From: CAVRCA01 sp963719345
GTDB taxonomy: Bacteria > Pseudomonadota > Alphaproteobacteria > Acetobacterales > Acetobacteraceae
Assembly: GCA_963719345.1 (NCBI GenBank)
Contig: CAVRCA010000003.1
Span: 620,001-684,000, forward strand
DNA length: 64,000 bases
Direction of reading: 5' to 3'
In this document: positions 36,888-45,215 of the stretch, piece after piece
Numbering within the stretch: the stretch's first letter is position 1
Layout: each line of letters opens with the position of its first letter
The notes under the pieces: generated by a model
What the model saw: the letters and a program-made list of their open reading frames with translations, nothing else
Database searches by the model: none
What the model was told of the DNA's origin: nothing
Program-made: the position numbers and the translations under genes

Positions 36888-36906
36888 CGGCTGAACTTTT
36901 CAGCCG
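36888..36906 (+). other. Hairpin upstream of csp
   Basis: A perfect 8-bp stem (CGGCTGAA / TTCAGCCG) with a CTT loop lies about 110 bases before the cold-shock gene. It may be in the csp leader or may end upstream transcription; no T-run follows. Confidence 0.35.
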
Positions 36907-36970
36907 GGGCAAGATCTCGCTACCTGCTCCGCATCCGCGAGGCACCGGTCCCCCCTCTTGAAAAGTGAGT

Positions 36971-36993
36971 GCGTCCTGCACTTCGCAGGGCGC
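36971..36993 (+). promoter_or_regulatory. Hairpin in the csp 5' leader
   Basis: A 9-bp stem (GCGTCCTGC / GCAGGGCGC, one G-U pair) with an ACTTC loop ends 25 bases before the csp ATG. Long structured leaders that act as RNA thermosensors are common in csp mRNAs; that role here is inferred. Confidence 0.4.
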
Positions 36994-37018
36994 GGGCCGG
37001 GCATGGAGACTTCGCGTC

Positions 37019-37225
37019 ATGGCGTCAGGCACAGTAAAATGGTTCAATCCCCAAAAAGGTTTCGGCTTCATCCAGCCGAATGACGGATCGAAGGATGTAT
37101 TCGTCCACATCTCGGCCGTCGAGCGTGCCGGTCTCGCAACCCTGAGCGAAGGTCAGAAGGTCAGCTACGACCTCGAGAGCGGCCATCAGGGCAAGACGGC
37201 CGCGGCAAACCTTCAGGCCTCTTGA
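37019..37225 (+). CDS. Cold-shock domain protein (CspA family)
   Basis: 68 residues forming a single OB-fold cold-shock domain. The RNP1 motif KGFGFIQP and RNP2 motif DVFVHISAVERAG are intact, and the start is MASGTVKWFNPQ. It is a nucleic-acid chaperone. The frame is open upstream, but the ATG at 37019 gives the standard length. A structured leader precedes it and a strong GC hairpin follows at 37247-37272. Confidence 0.93.
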   Translation: MASGTVKWFNPQKGFGFIQPNDGSKDVFVHISAVERAGLATLSEGQKVSYDLESGHQGKTAAANLQAS

Positions 37226-37246
37226 CGAAGCGGCCAACCGAGCGAC

Positions 37247-37272
37247 CGGGGCAGCGTGCATGCGCCGCCCCG
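37247..37272 (+). terminator. GC-rich hairpin downstream of csp
   Basis: Outer stem CGGGGC / GCCCCG (37247-37252 and 37267-37272) encloses the self-complementary GCGTGCATGCGC. It begins 21 bases after the csp stop. There is no T-run, so it may be a stability or rho-type site rather than an intrinsic terminator. Confidence 0.4.
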
Positions 37273-37302
37273 AGCGTGCCGCAGCACTCCGGGAGATGAC
37301 CA

Positions 37303-37497
37303 ATGACGCAGCACAAATTCGCCGCTGGTGACCGGGTATCCTTTTCGCCGAGCAAGCTCGACTCGAACGTTCGGGCCGGCGTCTACACGATCGTCCGCAC
37401 ACTTCCAGTGACGAACGCCGGATGCCAGTATCGGGTCAAGAACGCCCTGGACAGTCACGAGCGCGTCCTCGACGAAGCGCAGCTGCGCGCTACGTAG
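37303..37497 (+). CDS. Small conserved protein of unknown function
   Basis: 64 residues with no signal peptide or membrane segment. The segments KFAAGDRVSFSPSKLDSNVRAGVYTIVRTLP and GCQYRVKNALDSHERVLDEAQLR suggest a small beta-barrel (KOW/SH3-like) fold. Similar small proteins with a VYTIVR-x-LP and DSHERVxDEAQL pattern are common in alphaproteobacteria; this is recollection, not a search. It lies 77 bases after csp and 49 before the HlyIII gene. Confidence 0.65.
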   Translation: MTQHKFAAGDRVSFSPSKLDSNVRAGVYTIVRTLPVTNAGCQYRVKNALDSHERVLDEAQLRAT

Positions 37498-37546
37498 CGC
37501 CGACGCGACACCTGGGAGCGACGGAGTACTGGCTGGCTTCTGCGGC

Positions 37547-38233
37547 GTGTCGATCCTGGATCGAGAGGAACACTTGCCGGCCCCGCAAGCGGAGTTTCCG
37601 AGCTACACCAAGCTCGAACACACCGCCGACCGTATCATCCATTTCGTCGGGCTGCCGGCCGCAATGGTCGCAACGGCTTGGCTGCTTGCCCGCATCGGTC
37701 CGGACGCAACCGTCAAACAGCTCGTCAGCCTGCTGGTCTACAGCGTCGGCCTGATCGGCATGTTGTTGGCGTCCACCGTTTACCACATGGCGCGTCCGAG
37801 CCGCACGAAGGCGCTGCTTCGCCGGCTTGATCACGCGATGATCTTCATCATGATCGCGGGCAGCTACACGCCCGTGGCGCTCAATGCGCTCGACCCAGAC
37901 CTTGGGGTGCCGCTTTGCACCATTGTGTGGGGCCTCGCAGCCATCGGGGTCGGGCTGAAATTGGCATGTCCGCACCGTTTCGAGACGATTTCTGTCGCGC
38001 TCTATCTCGGCATGGGCTGGCTGGTGTTGGGTGTCGCCCGCTCGCTGCTGACCACGCTGCCCGCGGATGTCTCTTTGCTTCTGATCGGCGGCGGCGTGAT
38101 CTACTCGCTCGGCTCGCTCGTGCACCTGTGGCGGCGCCTGCCGTTTCACAACGCGATCTGGCATGCGATGGTTGTCGTCGCCGCCGGGCTCCATCTGGCC
38201 GCACTCGACCGCCTGTTCGTCTGGACGGGATAG
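37547..38233 (+). CDS. Hemolysin III / PAQR family membrane protein
   Basis: 228 residues with seven predicted helices. Metal-site residues typical of the HlyIII/PAQR fold are present: S and H in LASTVYHM (near residue 80), D and H around RRLDHAMIFIMIAGSYTPVAL, and two late histidines in FHNAIWHAMVVVAAGLHL. PAQR-type proteins are thought to act as metal-dependent membrane hydrolases; bacterial function is poorly known. The start is GTG at 37547. Confidence 0.85.
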   Translation: MSILDREEHLPAPQAEFPSYTKLEHTADRIIHFVGLPAAMVATAWLLARIGPDATVKQLVSLLVYSVGLIGMLLASTVYHMARPSRTKALLRRLDHAMIFIMIAGSYTPVALNALDPDLGVPLCTIVWGLAAIGVGLKLACPHRFETISVALYLGMGWLVLGVARSLLTTLPADVSLLLIGGGVIYSLGSLVHLWRRLPFHNAIWHAMVVVAAGLHLAALDRLFVWTG

Positions 38234-38320
38234 GCCGGTGCGGTCCTGGACGCGGTGCCGCAAGACAGCCGCGCCGAGTGCTCCCCGGCGCGGCGCGGGT
38301 TCGACCGGTGGTCGGCTCGG

Positions 38321-38884
38321 TTAGCGAGTGGCCTGGTTCAACGCGGTGACGATCCGGTCGATCCCCTGGGCGTGCCAGCGCTGGACGGCCTTGTGGTCGG
38401 CACCCACCGCCACGGCCAGCCGCCGCCACGGAAACAGGTGGCGCTCGGTCATCGGGTTGATCAGGCAGCGCGCGCCGACGATCCGGCGCAGCACGTAGTT
38501 CTCGGCCGGGATCAGCGGGATCCATGCGAGGGCTTCGTCCATCCGATCGATCCTCGCCGCGCTCGGCACCGGCGGCCGGATCGCCCTGTCGTTCCAGCCA
38601 TATGCCTCCGCTGCGCTGCGGACGATGTCGAGCGACGAGTTGCGGAGCTTGGTGCTCCAACCGGTGTCGGGAATTGAGAGCAAGGTCATGCCGGCTTCCT
38701 CAAGCCGACCCAAGACCAGTTCGGCATCGTAGCATTCACCGAGTTCGACCGGCTGGGCGGCCTCGCCCGTCCCGCTGGCCGGCCTCGCGCGACGGCCGGT
38801 CCGGTGTTCGGGGCTCCCAAGCGCTTGCCCGACCGGGAGGATGGCCGTACGGGCTTTCGGCATCGCGTGGTTCAGATCGATCAT
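38321..38884 (-). CDS. DUF6362-like protein
   Basis: 187 residues. The first 70 are variable. The C-terminal half has a conserved run with SSLDIVRSAAEAYGWND, MDEALAWIPLIPAENYVLRRIVGARCL and FPWRRLAVAVGADHKAVQRWHAQGID. The last part looks like a helix-turn-helix that would position the protein on DNA. I associate this layout with DUF6362 proteins. The ATG at 38884 is preceded by GTGAGG; the longer frame crosses a terminator-like hairpin and is rejected. It is encoded behind a second small HTH gene. Confidence 0.6.
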   Translation of the reverse strand: MIDLNHAMPKARTAILPVGQALGSPEHRTGRRARPASGTGEAAQPVELGECYDAELVLGRLEEAGMTLLSIPDTGWSTKLRNSSLDIVRSAAEAYGWNDRAIRPPVPSAARIDRMDEALAWIPLIPAENYVLRRIVGARCLINPMTERHLFPWRRLAVAVGADHKAVQRWHAQGIDRIVTALNQATR

Positions 38885-38906
38885 CGCGCAATCCTCACTG
38901 ACAATG

Positions 38907-38940
38907 AAAAATCGTGCCGCAGCCCCGGCCGGGGCTGCGG
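38907..38940 (-). terminator. Intrinsic terminator or attenuator between two HTH genes
   Basis: On the minus strand a perfect 10-bp stem (38917-38926 with 38931-38940, arms CCGCAGCCCC and GGGGCTGCGG) with a 4-base loop is followed by CACGATTTTT. The five T residues are at 38907-38911. It lies after the 38962-39252 gene and 23 bases before the DUF6362-like ATG, so read-through would be needed to express the second gene. Confidence 0.6.
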
Positions 38941-38961
38941 ATGTAGGCTGTGGCGCGGCGG

Positions 38962-39252
38962 TCACCGGCTGAATACGGGCAACGGATAGGACGTCGCCTC
39001 AAGGACCGTTCCTGCCACCAGCGGCCCCCAGCTGCGTGGGTGACCGGGGGGCAGTGGATCACGGCCCGGGTCCTCGACGACCGGGCGCGGTCCGGGGGGC
39101 GGGCGGCGAGCACCGATGCGGCGGCCGCGTTCGATGACGGCGAAGCGGGAAAAGCCAAGCGCTGCGGCAATCTCGTCCCAAGTCGAGCCCTCGGCGCGCA
39201 GGCGCCGAAGCTGGGTGTCTTGGGCCACGGTCCAGGAAATCTTTGCTGGCAT
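38962..39252 (-). CDS. Small HTH (Myb/GcrA-like) DNA-binding protein
   Basis: 96 residues. Residues 3-50 read as a tri-helical DNA-binding domain: ISWTVAQDTQLRRLRAEGSTWDEIAAALGFSRFAVIERGRRIG (seen as WTVAQDTQLRRLRAEG and WDEIAAALGFSRFAVIERG). The rest is Pro/Arg-rich, with DPLPPGHPRSWG. A strong sigma70-type promoter lies upstream and a terminator follows. The divergent XRE regulator and downstream DUF6362 gene suggest a small regulatory locus. The target is unknown. Confidence 0.65.
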   Translation of the reverse strand: MPAKISWTVAQDTQLRRLRAEGSTWDEIAAALGFSRFAVIERGRRIGARRPPPGPRPVVEDPGRDPLPPGHPRSWGPLVAGTVLEATSYPLPVFSR

Positions 39253-39281
39253 GAAAGGGATCCAATGGATGCGATGAACAC

Positions 39282-39310
39282 ATGTTAGTGATACTTACGG
39301 CGACTGTCAA
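39282..39310 (-). promoter_or_regulatory. Near-consensus sigma70 promoter
   Basis: The minus strand has TTGACA (39305-39310), a 17-base spacer and TAACAT (39282-39287). It would start about 23 bases before the small HTH gene. An octamer ATGTTAGT overlaps the -10 and recurs at 39407-39414 before the XRE gene, which may mark a shared operator. Confidence 0.75.
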
Positions 39311-39436
39311 CGTGGTTAACACAAATGCGTTACCTTCCCCAACGGCTTGAGACCAGCTTCATCTGCGCGGGACCGGGCGCCGGGCTTACCGAAAGCGTCG
39401 CTGGTAATGTTAGTCTTTGTGACGTATAGCGAGGCG

Positions 39437-39775
39437 ATGGGACAGACCGACGAGATTGGCCGGCGCATCTGCGGCGTCCGCAAGGAGCGCGGCTGGACAC
39501 AGGACGAATTGGCCGCCGCCGTGGGGGTCAGTCGCAGCGCCGTCGCCCAGTGGGAGACCGGCCGATCGGGCCAGCTCTCCGCCAACCTGTCGCGCATCGC
39601 CGGCGCGCTGGAGGTCGGGGTGGAGTACCTGCTGCACGGCGCCGACAAGCACGCGGCGTTGCAGCCCGACGGCGGTGACGAGGTGGCCCTGCTTCGTCTC
39701 TACCGTGAGTGCCTGCCAGCCGACCGGCAGGTGCTGCTGCGCCTCGCCCGCCGGCTGGCGAATGCGGCCCGCTGA
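39437..39775 (+). CDS. XRE-family transcriptional regulator
   Basis: 112 residues. The N-terminal Cro/C1 HTH (IGRRICGVRKERGWTQDELAAAVGVSRSAVAQWE in two pieces) is clear, and a short C-terminal helical region follows (VALLRLYRECLPADRQVLLRLARRLA). The ATG at 39437 gives the usual start; the frame is open 90 bases upstream. It is divergent from the small HTH gene with 184 bases between, so cross- or auto-regulation is likely. Confidence 0.85.
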   Translation: MGQTDEIGRRICGVRKERGWTQDELAAAVGVSRSAVAQWETGRSGQLSANLSRIAGALEVGVEYLLHGADKHAALQPDGGDEVALLRLYRECLPADRQVLLRLARRLANAAR

Positions 39776-39851
39776 TCGGGCTCGGCGCCCGCCCGCTCGT
39801 CAGCCCGTGCGTCGCCTGTCAGGATGGACGCGCACAGGGGGGGAGCAATCG

Positions 39852-40751
39852 ATGAGCGGCGTCCTGCATGACCACTCGCGCTGGGGTGCGTCCGACCAGC
39901 TCGGCGCGGCCAACTTGCTCACTCCCGAGCGCCGGCTGGCCGCCCTTGGCTCGGTGCGTGGGGGACGCGTCTACGACGTCAGTCACACGATCGACGCCGG
40001 CGCCCCCTACATGGCGCCGAACCAGACGCCGTTCCTGCTGTCGATCTTCGCCTCGTGGCGCGACAGCCTGAAGCGCCGCCGCAAGATGGGGATGGTCAAC
40101 GACGCCGGCTCAAATCTCGAGCGCATCGAGATGACCACCCATGTCGGCACGCACATCGACGCGCTCGGCCATTTCACCAAGGGCAACCGGCTCTATAACG
40201 GCTTCGATGCGAACGAAGCGGTGACCGATTGGGGTCTGGACCGGCTCGGCATCGAGCAGGCGCCGCCCATGATCACTCGCGGGGTCCTGCTCGACGTCGC
40301 GGGAGTTGACGGCGGCGGGTATCTTGAGCCCGGCCGGGTGGTGACGCCCGACGATCTCGCCCGCGCGCAGGACACCGCCGGGACGGAAGTGGGCGAAGGC
40401 GACATCGTGCTGATCCGAACCGGATGGGGCCGCTATTTCGGGACCGACAACGCGCGCTACTTGCAGGGTGAGCCGGGCATCGACCTGCCTGCCGCGCACT
40501 GGCTCACCGAGCGCGGCGTCGTCGCGATCGGCGCCGACACCATGGCCGTCGAAGTGCTGCCCAATCCCGACCATGCGCTCGGGCTGCCGGTCCACCAGCA
40601 TGTGCTGGTGGAGGCGGGCGTCCACCTGATCGAAAATCTCGCGCTGGACGAGCTGGCGCGCGATCGCGTCGGCAGCTTCTGCTTTATCCTGCTGGCGACG
40701 AAATACCGCGGCGCCACCGGCTGCCCGGTGCGGCCGGTCGCGCTGGTCTGA
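39852..40751 (+). CDS. Cyclase family (kynurenine-formamidase-like) metal hydrolase
   Basis: 299 residues. The cyclase/KFase metal motif is present: THVGTHIDALGHF (HxGTHxDxxxH), preceded by YDVSHTIDAG. Later segments include GDIVLIRTGW and ADTMAVEVLPNP with a second histidine cluster LPVHQHVLVEAG. Such enzymes hydrolyse amide or lactone bonds in aromatic or amino-acid catabolism. The ATG at 39852 follows GGGGGGAGC. GST and GNAT genes follow closely. Substrate is unknown. Confidence 0.85.
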   Translation: MSGVLHDHSRWGASDQLGAANLLTPERRLAALGSVRGGRVYDVSHTIDAGAPYMAPNQTPFLLSIFASWRDSLKRRRKMGMVNDAGSNLERIEMTTHVGTHIDALGHFTKGNRLYNGFDANEAVTDWGLDRLGIEQAPPMITRGVLLDVAGVDGGGYLEPGRVVTPDDLARAQDTAGTEVGEGDIVLIRTGWGRYFGTDNARYLQGEPGIDLPAAHWLTERGVVAIGADTMAVEVLPNPDHALGLPVHQHVLVEAGVHLIENLALDELARDRVGSFCFILLATKYRGATGCPVRPVALV

Positions 40752-40762
40752 GCGGTTCCGCC

Positions 40763-41419
40763 ATGATCGTTCTCTACCACTGCGCCAACGCCCGCTCGTT
40801 CCGCCCGCTCTGGACGTTGGAGGAAATGAGCCTCCCGTACGAGCTGCGAATGCTGCCGTTCCCTCCGCGGGCGCGATCCCCCGAGTTCCTGCAGATCAAT
40901 CCGCTCGGCACCATTCCCTTTTTCACCGATGGTGAGACCGCGATGACCGAGTCCGCGGCGATCTGCCACTACCTAGTGACCCGCTACGGGCAGACGCCGT
41001 TCGCAATCACGCCCGAGAACCCTGAATACGGGCGCTACCTGAACTTCCTGCATTTCGGCGAAGCCACGCTGACGTTTCCGCAAACGCTCGTGCTGCGCTA
41101 TTCGCGCCTCGAGCCGGAGGAACGCCGGATGCCGCAGATCGTGGACGACTACGCCCGCTGGTTCATGAGCCGGTTGCGGGCGATCGAGGCCGCGATGCGG
41201 AACGCCGAATTCCTCAGCGGCGGCCGCTTCACCGCGGCCGACATCTCGGTCGGCTATGCGCTCATGTTCGCCGACCGGCTCGGGTTGGCGACCCGCTTCT
41301 CGCCCGGCGTGGCGGATTACTGGCAGCGGCTGCAGGCGCGCGACGGCTTCCAACGGGCACTCGCCTCGCAGACGCAGGCAGCGCTCGCCCAAGGCCTGCA
41401 CGAACCACCGGCGGTGTGA
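40763..41419 (+). CDS. Glutathione S-transferase family protein
   Basis: 218 residues. The thioredoxin-fold N-terminal domain reads MIVLYHCANARSFRPLWTLEE and has the cis-proline segment NPLGTIPFF followed by MTESAAICHYL (Glu/Ser glutathione contacts). The C-terminal helical domain contains FLSGGRFTAADISVGYALMF, the typical N-capping D. It starts 11 bases after the cyclase gene, so they are probably one operon. Confidence 0.9.
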   Translation: MIVLYHCANARSFRPLWTLEEMSLPYELRMLPFPPRARSPEFLQINPLGTIPFFTDGETAMTESAAICHYLVTRYGQTPFAITPENPEYGRYLNFLHFGEATLTFPQTLVLRYSRLEPEERRMPQIVDDYARWFMSRLRAIEAAMRNAEFLSGGRFTAADISVGYALMFADRLGLATRFSPGVADYWQRLQARDGFQRALASQTQAALAQGLHEPPAV

Positions 41420-41423
41420 CGGC

Positions 41424-41939
41424 ATGACCCAACTCAGCATCCCTCAGCTGCAAACCGATCGGCTGCTGCTACGTGGCTTCCAAGCCGCCGATCTCGACGA
41501 CTACGCCGCGCTCCGTGCCCTGCCCGAGGTGGCTCGCTACATCGGCGGCCCGCACTCACCCGCGCAGGCCTGGGACCGGATGGCGGTGATGATCGGCAGC
41601 TGGACGTTGCGCGGCTACGGCGTGTTCGCCGTGGTGGAGAGAGAGACCGGCCGGGTGATCGGCCACGCCGGCATCCTGCACCAGCCGGACTGGCCCGAAC
41701 CCGAGATCGCCTACACCGTGCATCCCGACGTCTGGGGCCGGGGATTTGCGCCGGAAGCCGCGCGGGCGGCCCGCGCCTGGGCCTTCGACGGCTACGCATT
41801 TCCGCGCCTGGTCAGCTACATCGAGCCCAGCAACGCGCGCTCGATCCGGGTCGCGCAGAAGTTGGGTGCGGTGCGGGACGGGAGGTAACCGGTGCGCGGC
41901 ATCGACGCCGAGGTGTGGGTACACAGCCGGCCGGCCTGA
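41424..41939 (+). CDS. GNAT acetyltransferase (RimJ-type), frame-disrupted C-terminus
   Basis: The open frame ends at TAA 41886-41888 after 154 residues. Acetyl-CoA fold elements are visible: TDRLLLRGFQAADLDDYAAL, GVFAVVERETGRVIGHAGI, AYTVHPDVWGRGFAPEAARA and YIEPSNARSIRVAQKLGAV. Beyond the stop the same frame reads RGIDAEVWVHSRPA, the usual family ending, to TGA at 41937-41939. Adding one G near 41880-41882 and removing one at 41891-41892 turns the junction into DGEVTVRGIDAEVW and gives 171 residues. So the stop comes from a compensating indel pair or a base-call artefact. It is in the cyclase-GST operon. Confidence 0.8.
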
Positions 41940-41956
41940 GACCCCGATCGCCTCCG

Positions 41957-43160
41957 TCAGACCGGCACGGTGCGGGCGTCGTACTCGTAGGCCCAGTCAT
42001 ACCGGGTGCGCAGTTTCTCGGGCGCCATCTCGCGGCGCATGTAGTCGGGCGCGGCCATCCGATCGGCCAGAACGGCGTTGTGGAAACGGCGCGTGTTCTC
42101 GGCCGAGCCCCGCACGACGCGGGCCGTGCGCTCCATCCGGGCACGCTCGAACCGGCGGAAGCCGGCGGCCGGGTTTCCCCGCTCGGCTTCGAGGCAGCGC
42201 GCCATCACGAACCCGTCTTCGATCGCCATGTTGGCGCCCTGCGCCAGGAACGGCAGCGTCGGGTGACAGGCATCGCCCAGGAGGCAGACCCGGCCCTCCG
42301 CCCAGCGGGTCATCGGCGGCCGGCCGAGCAGCGCCCACTTGAACGGCGTGTCGATGCTCTCGATCATGGTGTGGACGTCCCGGTGCCAGCCCGAAAAGTC
42401 GGCGGCGCACTCGGCCGCGGAGCCTTGCTCGGTCCATGAACTCCACGCGCCAGTCGTCGCGTTCGGTCACGCCGACGAAGTTGAGCAGTTCGCCGCGCCG
42501 CACCGGGTAGGTGACGACGTGGCCGCCCGGCCCCATCCAGTTGGTGCCGACCAGGCGGTTCAGATGGGCCGGCAGCTGCTGCATCGGGATCAGCCCGCGC
42601 CACGCCATCAACCCGGTGAACTCGGCCGGCCCGACGCCGAACAGCACTTGGCGCACCGCCGAATGGACCCCGTCGGCGGCGATCAGCGCATCGCCCTCGA
42701 TCCGCTCGCCGCTGGCCAGCTCGACCTCGACCGAGCCTGCCTCCTGGCGCACGTCGCTCACCCGCGCGCCGAGCCGGATCGCTCCCGGGCAGCGCGCCTC
42801 CAAGGCCGCGGCGAGCACCGTCTGCACGTCCCGCCGGTGCGCCGTCCAGTAGGGTGCCCCGAACCGGTCGATGCAGTCCTGGCCGAGGTCGAACAGCCGG
42901 AACGTCTCGCCGGTGTCCCACAGCCGAGCCTCCTTGCCGGCGGCTTCACAGACCACCTGCTCGAGCGCGTGGCGCAAGCCAAGCTCGATCAGCACCCGCG
43001 CTCCGTTCGGCCCGATCTGCACGCCGGCGCCGAGTTCGCGAAGCTCGCGCGATTGTTCGAGCACCTGCACGTCGAAGCCGCGCGCGATCAGGGACAGAGC
43101 CGCGGTCAAACCGCCGACCCCAGCACCCGCGATCAGCAATTTTCCGTCCGCCATCATCAT
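41957..43160 (-). pseudogene. FAD-dependent aromatic monooxygenase, one-base frame break
   Basis: About 400 residues once joined, resembling salicylate or 3-hydroxybenzoate hydroxylases. The first frame gives the dinucleotide motif LLIAGAGVGGLTAALSLIARG, ALIAADGVHSAVRQVLFG and VTERDDWRVE. The second gives WTEQGSAAECAADFSGW, MTRWAEGRVCLLGDACHPTL and FLAQGANMAIEDG. They meet at 42439-42440, where removing one A from the plus-strand AA restores a continuous VESWTEQG. Start is ATG 43160, first of three. Function needs both halves, so it is a pseudogene as written, though a sequence error is equally possible. Confidence 0.85.
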
Positions 43161-43319
43161 CGGCTCCGCCCCGCCGCAAGCCTATGCCGACGGCTTGAGA
43201 CGGAGCAACCGGGACCGGGACAGGCTTGCACGGCCACGCTGGCCTTGAGACGGGCGAGCCTCGATGGTCTGATGGGTCAGCGTCCGGCGCCCCGCCGCGC
43301 GCGGCGAAACGGCGGACCC

Positions 43320-44351
43320 ATGACCCTTTCGAGTGATCTCCACACCACCCGCGACTTCCGCTTGCGCAGCGGGGTGGTGCTGCCCGAGGCGAGCGTCGCC
43401 TACACGACCCAGGGCGAGCTGGCGCCGGACGGACGCAACGCGATCCTGCTGACGCATGGGTTCACCAGCAGCCATCACTTCGCCACCGGCGGAGCCGCCT
43501 CCGAGGGCTCGTGGGGCGCCCTGGTCGGCCCCGGGCGGCCGATCGATACCGACCGATACTTCGTCGTGGCACCGAACATGCTCGGCTCATCCTACGGCTC
43601 GACCGGTCCGGCCACGACCAATCCGGCCACCGGCCGCCCGTACGGTCCCGATTTTCCGGACATCACCCTCTCCGACATCGTGGCGCAGCAGCACGCGCTG
43701 CTGCTCCATCTCGGGGTCACGCACCTCCTGGCGGTGATCGGCCCGTCCTTCGGCGGCTTCCAGGCGTTCCAGTGGGCGGTCGACTACCCGGACTTCATGG
43801 ACGGAGTGGTGCCGGTCGTCACCGCACCGCACCCGCCAACGGACGGCGGCGGGCTTGACGATCTGGTCGCCGTGCTCGCCAAGGACCCGGCCTGGAACAA
43901 CGGCCACCATTACGGGCATCTCGGCATCATCCAGACGATGACGCGGCTGCGGATCGGCACCCTCAAGAACTACGGGCTCGACACCGATCTCGCCGAGCGC
44001 TTCCCGGACCCCGACGCGCGGGAGGCCGAACTGGAGCGCATCGCGGCGGATTGGGCCCGCGTGTTCGACCCCAACTCGCTGGTGGTGCTGCGCAAGGCGT
44101 CGCTGCGCTACGACGTGCGCGACGCCTTTCCCCGTATCAAGGCCCGCGTGCTGTTCGTGCTGTCGCGCACCGACGCCCTGTTCCCGCCGGCGGTCGCGCC
44201 GGGCGTGATGGCAGGGCTGCGCGCGGCCGGTGTCGAGGCCTCGTATTTCGAGATCGACAGCAATCGCGGCCACCTCGCCTCCGGTCTGGACGCCGCCAAG
44301 TGGGCGCCGACCCTGCACGAATTCCTGGACCGTCTTACGGCGCCAAGCTGA
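43320..44351 (+). CDS. Alpha/beta hydrolase, homoserine O-acetyltransferase (MetX)-like
   Basis: 343 residues. The MetX-type start (FRLRSGVVLPEASVAYTTQGEL) is followed by the oxyanion segment LLTHGFTSSHH, the nucleophile elbow VIGPSFGGFQAFQWA and a late catalytic D (LFVLSRTDALFPP) and H (IDSNRGHLASGLD). True homoserine acetyltransferases have GPSMGG-like elbows and a conserved arginine after it, which is not obvious here. A related acyltransferase or hydrolase is therefore more likely. The start is ATG 43320. Confidence 0.8.
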   Translation: MTLSSDLHTTRDFRLRSGVVLPEASVAYTTQGELAPDGRNAILLTHGFTSSHHFATGGAASEGSWGALVGPGRPIDTDRYFVVAPNMLGSSYGSTGPATTNPATGRPYGPDFPDITLSDIVAQQHALLLHLGVTHLLAVIGPSFGGFQAFQWAVDYPDFMDGVVPVVTAPHPPTDGGGLDDLVAVLAKDPAWNNGHHYGHLGIIQTMTRLRIGTLKNYGLDTDLAERFPDPDAREAELERIAADWARVFDPNSLVVLRKASLRYDVRDAFPRIKARVLFVLSRTDALFPPAVAPGVMAGLRAAGVEASYFEIDSNRGHLASGLDAAKWAPTLHEFLDRLTAPS

Positions 44352-44405
44352 GCGCCGCGACCGGTTCGGTCCTCGCGCGTTTGCTGCCCATGGATGGAGG
44401 GCATC

Positions 44406-45206
44406 ATGGGTGAACTGGTGAAGGGCCTGCCGCTCGAGGCGCAGGGCGAGCTGGAAGCGGCCCGTGAGCGGCTGCGGGCCAGCCGCGGTGTCATCATCCG
44501 GGGCTCGGAGCTGGTGGCGGGCTTCGTCGGATCGGCGGCCGCCGCGGGTTTGCGGCGGCTCCGCCCGCCGGCGACATTCCGGCGCCAGACGCAAGGCCTG
44601 GCCGAGGAAGCGCTGCGCCGCGCGTTCGACGTCGCCGTGCTCGGTCTGCCGCCGGACGGCAGCAGGGGCCGCCTCGCGCGGAGGACCCTTCGGCTAATCG
44701 TCACCGCCTCCGGCGCTGCGGGCGGCCTGCTGGGCCTGCCTGGGTTCCTGCCCGACGTGACCGTGACGACGCTCCTGATCATGCGCCGCATCGCTGCCAT
44801 CGCGGTGGAGGAGGGCGAGTTCCTGGCCGACCCGGAGACCCGCGCCGCATGTCTCGAGGTGTTCGCGTTCGGACGCGGCAGCGTGGACGAGCCGTGGGAG
44901 GAAGGCGAGCAACCCGAGCTGGGCTACTGGAGCGCGCGGCTGTTCCTGCAGGGCCGCCCGCTGGTCATGCTGATGTCGGAGGCAGCCGCGACCTACGGGC
45001 TGCGGTTGTCGCAGAAGCTCGCGATGCAGGCGGTGCCGCTGGTGGGCGCCGCCGGCGGCGCGCTGGTGAACACCGCGTTCCTGGCGCACTACGAGGCGCT
45101 CGCCCGCGCCCACTTCGTCATTCGCCGGCTGGAACGCACCTACGGCGCCGCCGCCGTGCGCGAAACGGCCGGCGGGAGCGCCGAGGCGCGTGCCGGCACG
45201 CCCTGA
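44406..45206 (+). CDS. EcsC family protein
   Basis: 266 residues. It resembles EcsC domain proteins through ASGAAGGLLGLPGFLPDVTVT, MRRIAAIAVEEGEFLADPET and ALLNTAF-type Gly/Ala-rich membrane-associated helices (LVGAAGGALVNTAFLAHYEALARAHFVIRRLE in parts). EcsC function is unclear, with suggested links to transport or protease regulation. The ATG at 44406 behind GGAGGGC is preferred over the ATG at 44394. It is convergent with the GMC gene, nine bases apart. Confidence 0.8.
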   Translation: MGELVKGLPLEAQGELEAARERLRASRGVIIRGSELVAGFVGSAAAAGLRRLRPPATFRRQTQGLAEEALRRAFDVAVLGLPPDGSRGRLARRTLRLIVTASGAAGGLLGLPGFLPDVTVTTLLIMRRIAAIAVEEGEFLADPETRAACLEVFAFGRGSVDEPWEEGEQPELGYWSARLFLQGRPLVMLMSEAAATYGLRLSQKLAMQAVPLVGAAGGALVNTAFLAHYEALARAHFVIRRLERTYGAAAVRETAGGSAEARAGTP

Positions 45207-45215
45207 TCGCGAGGG

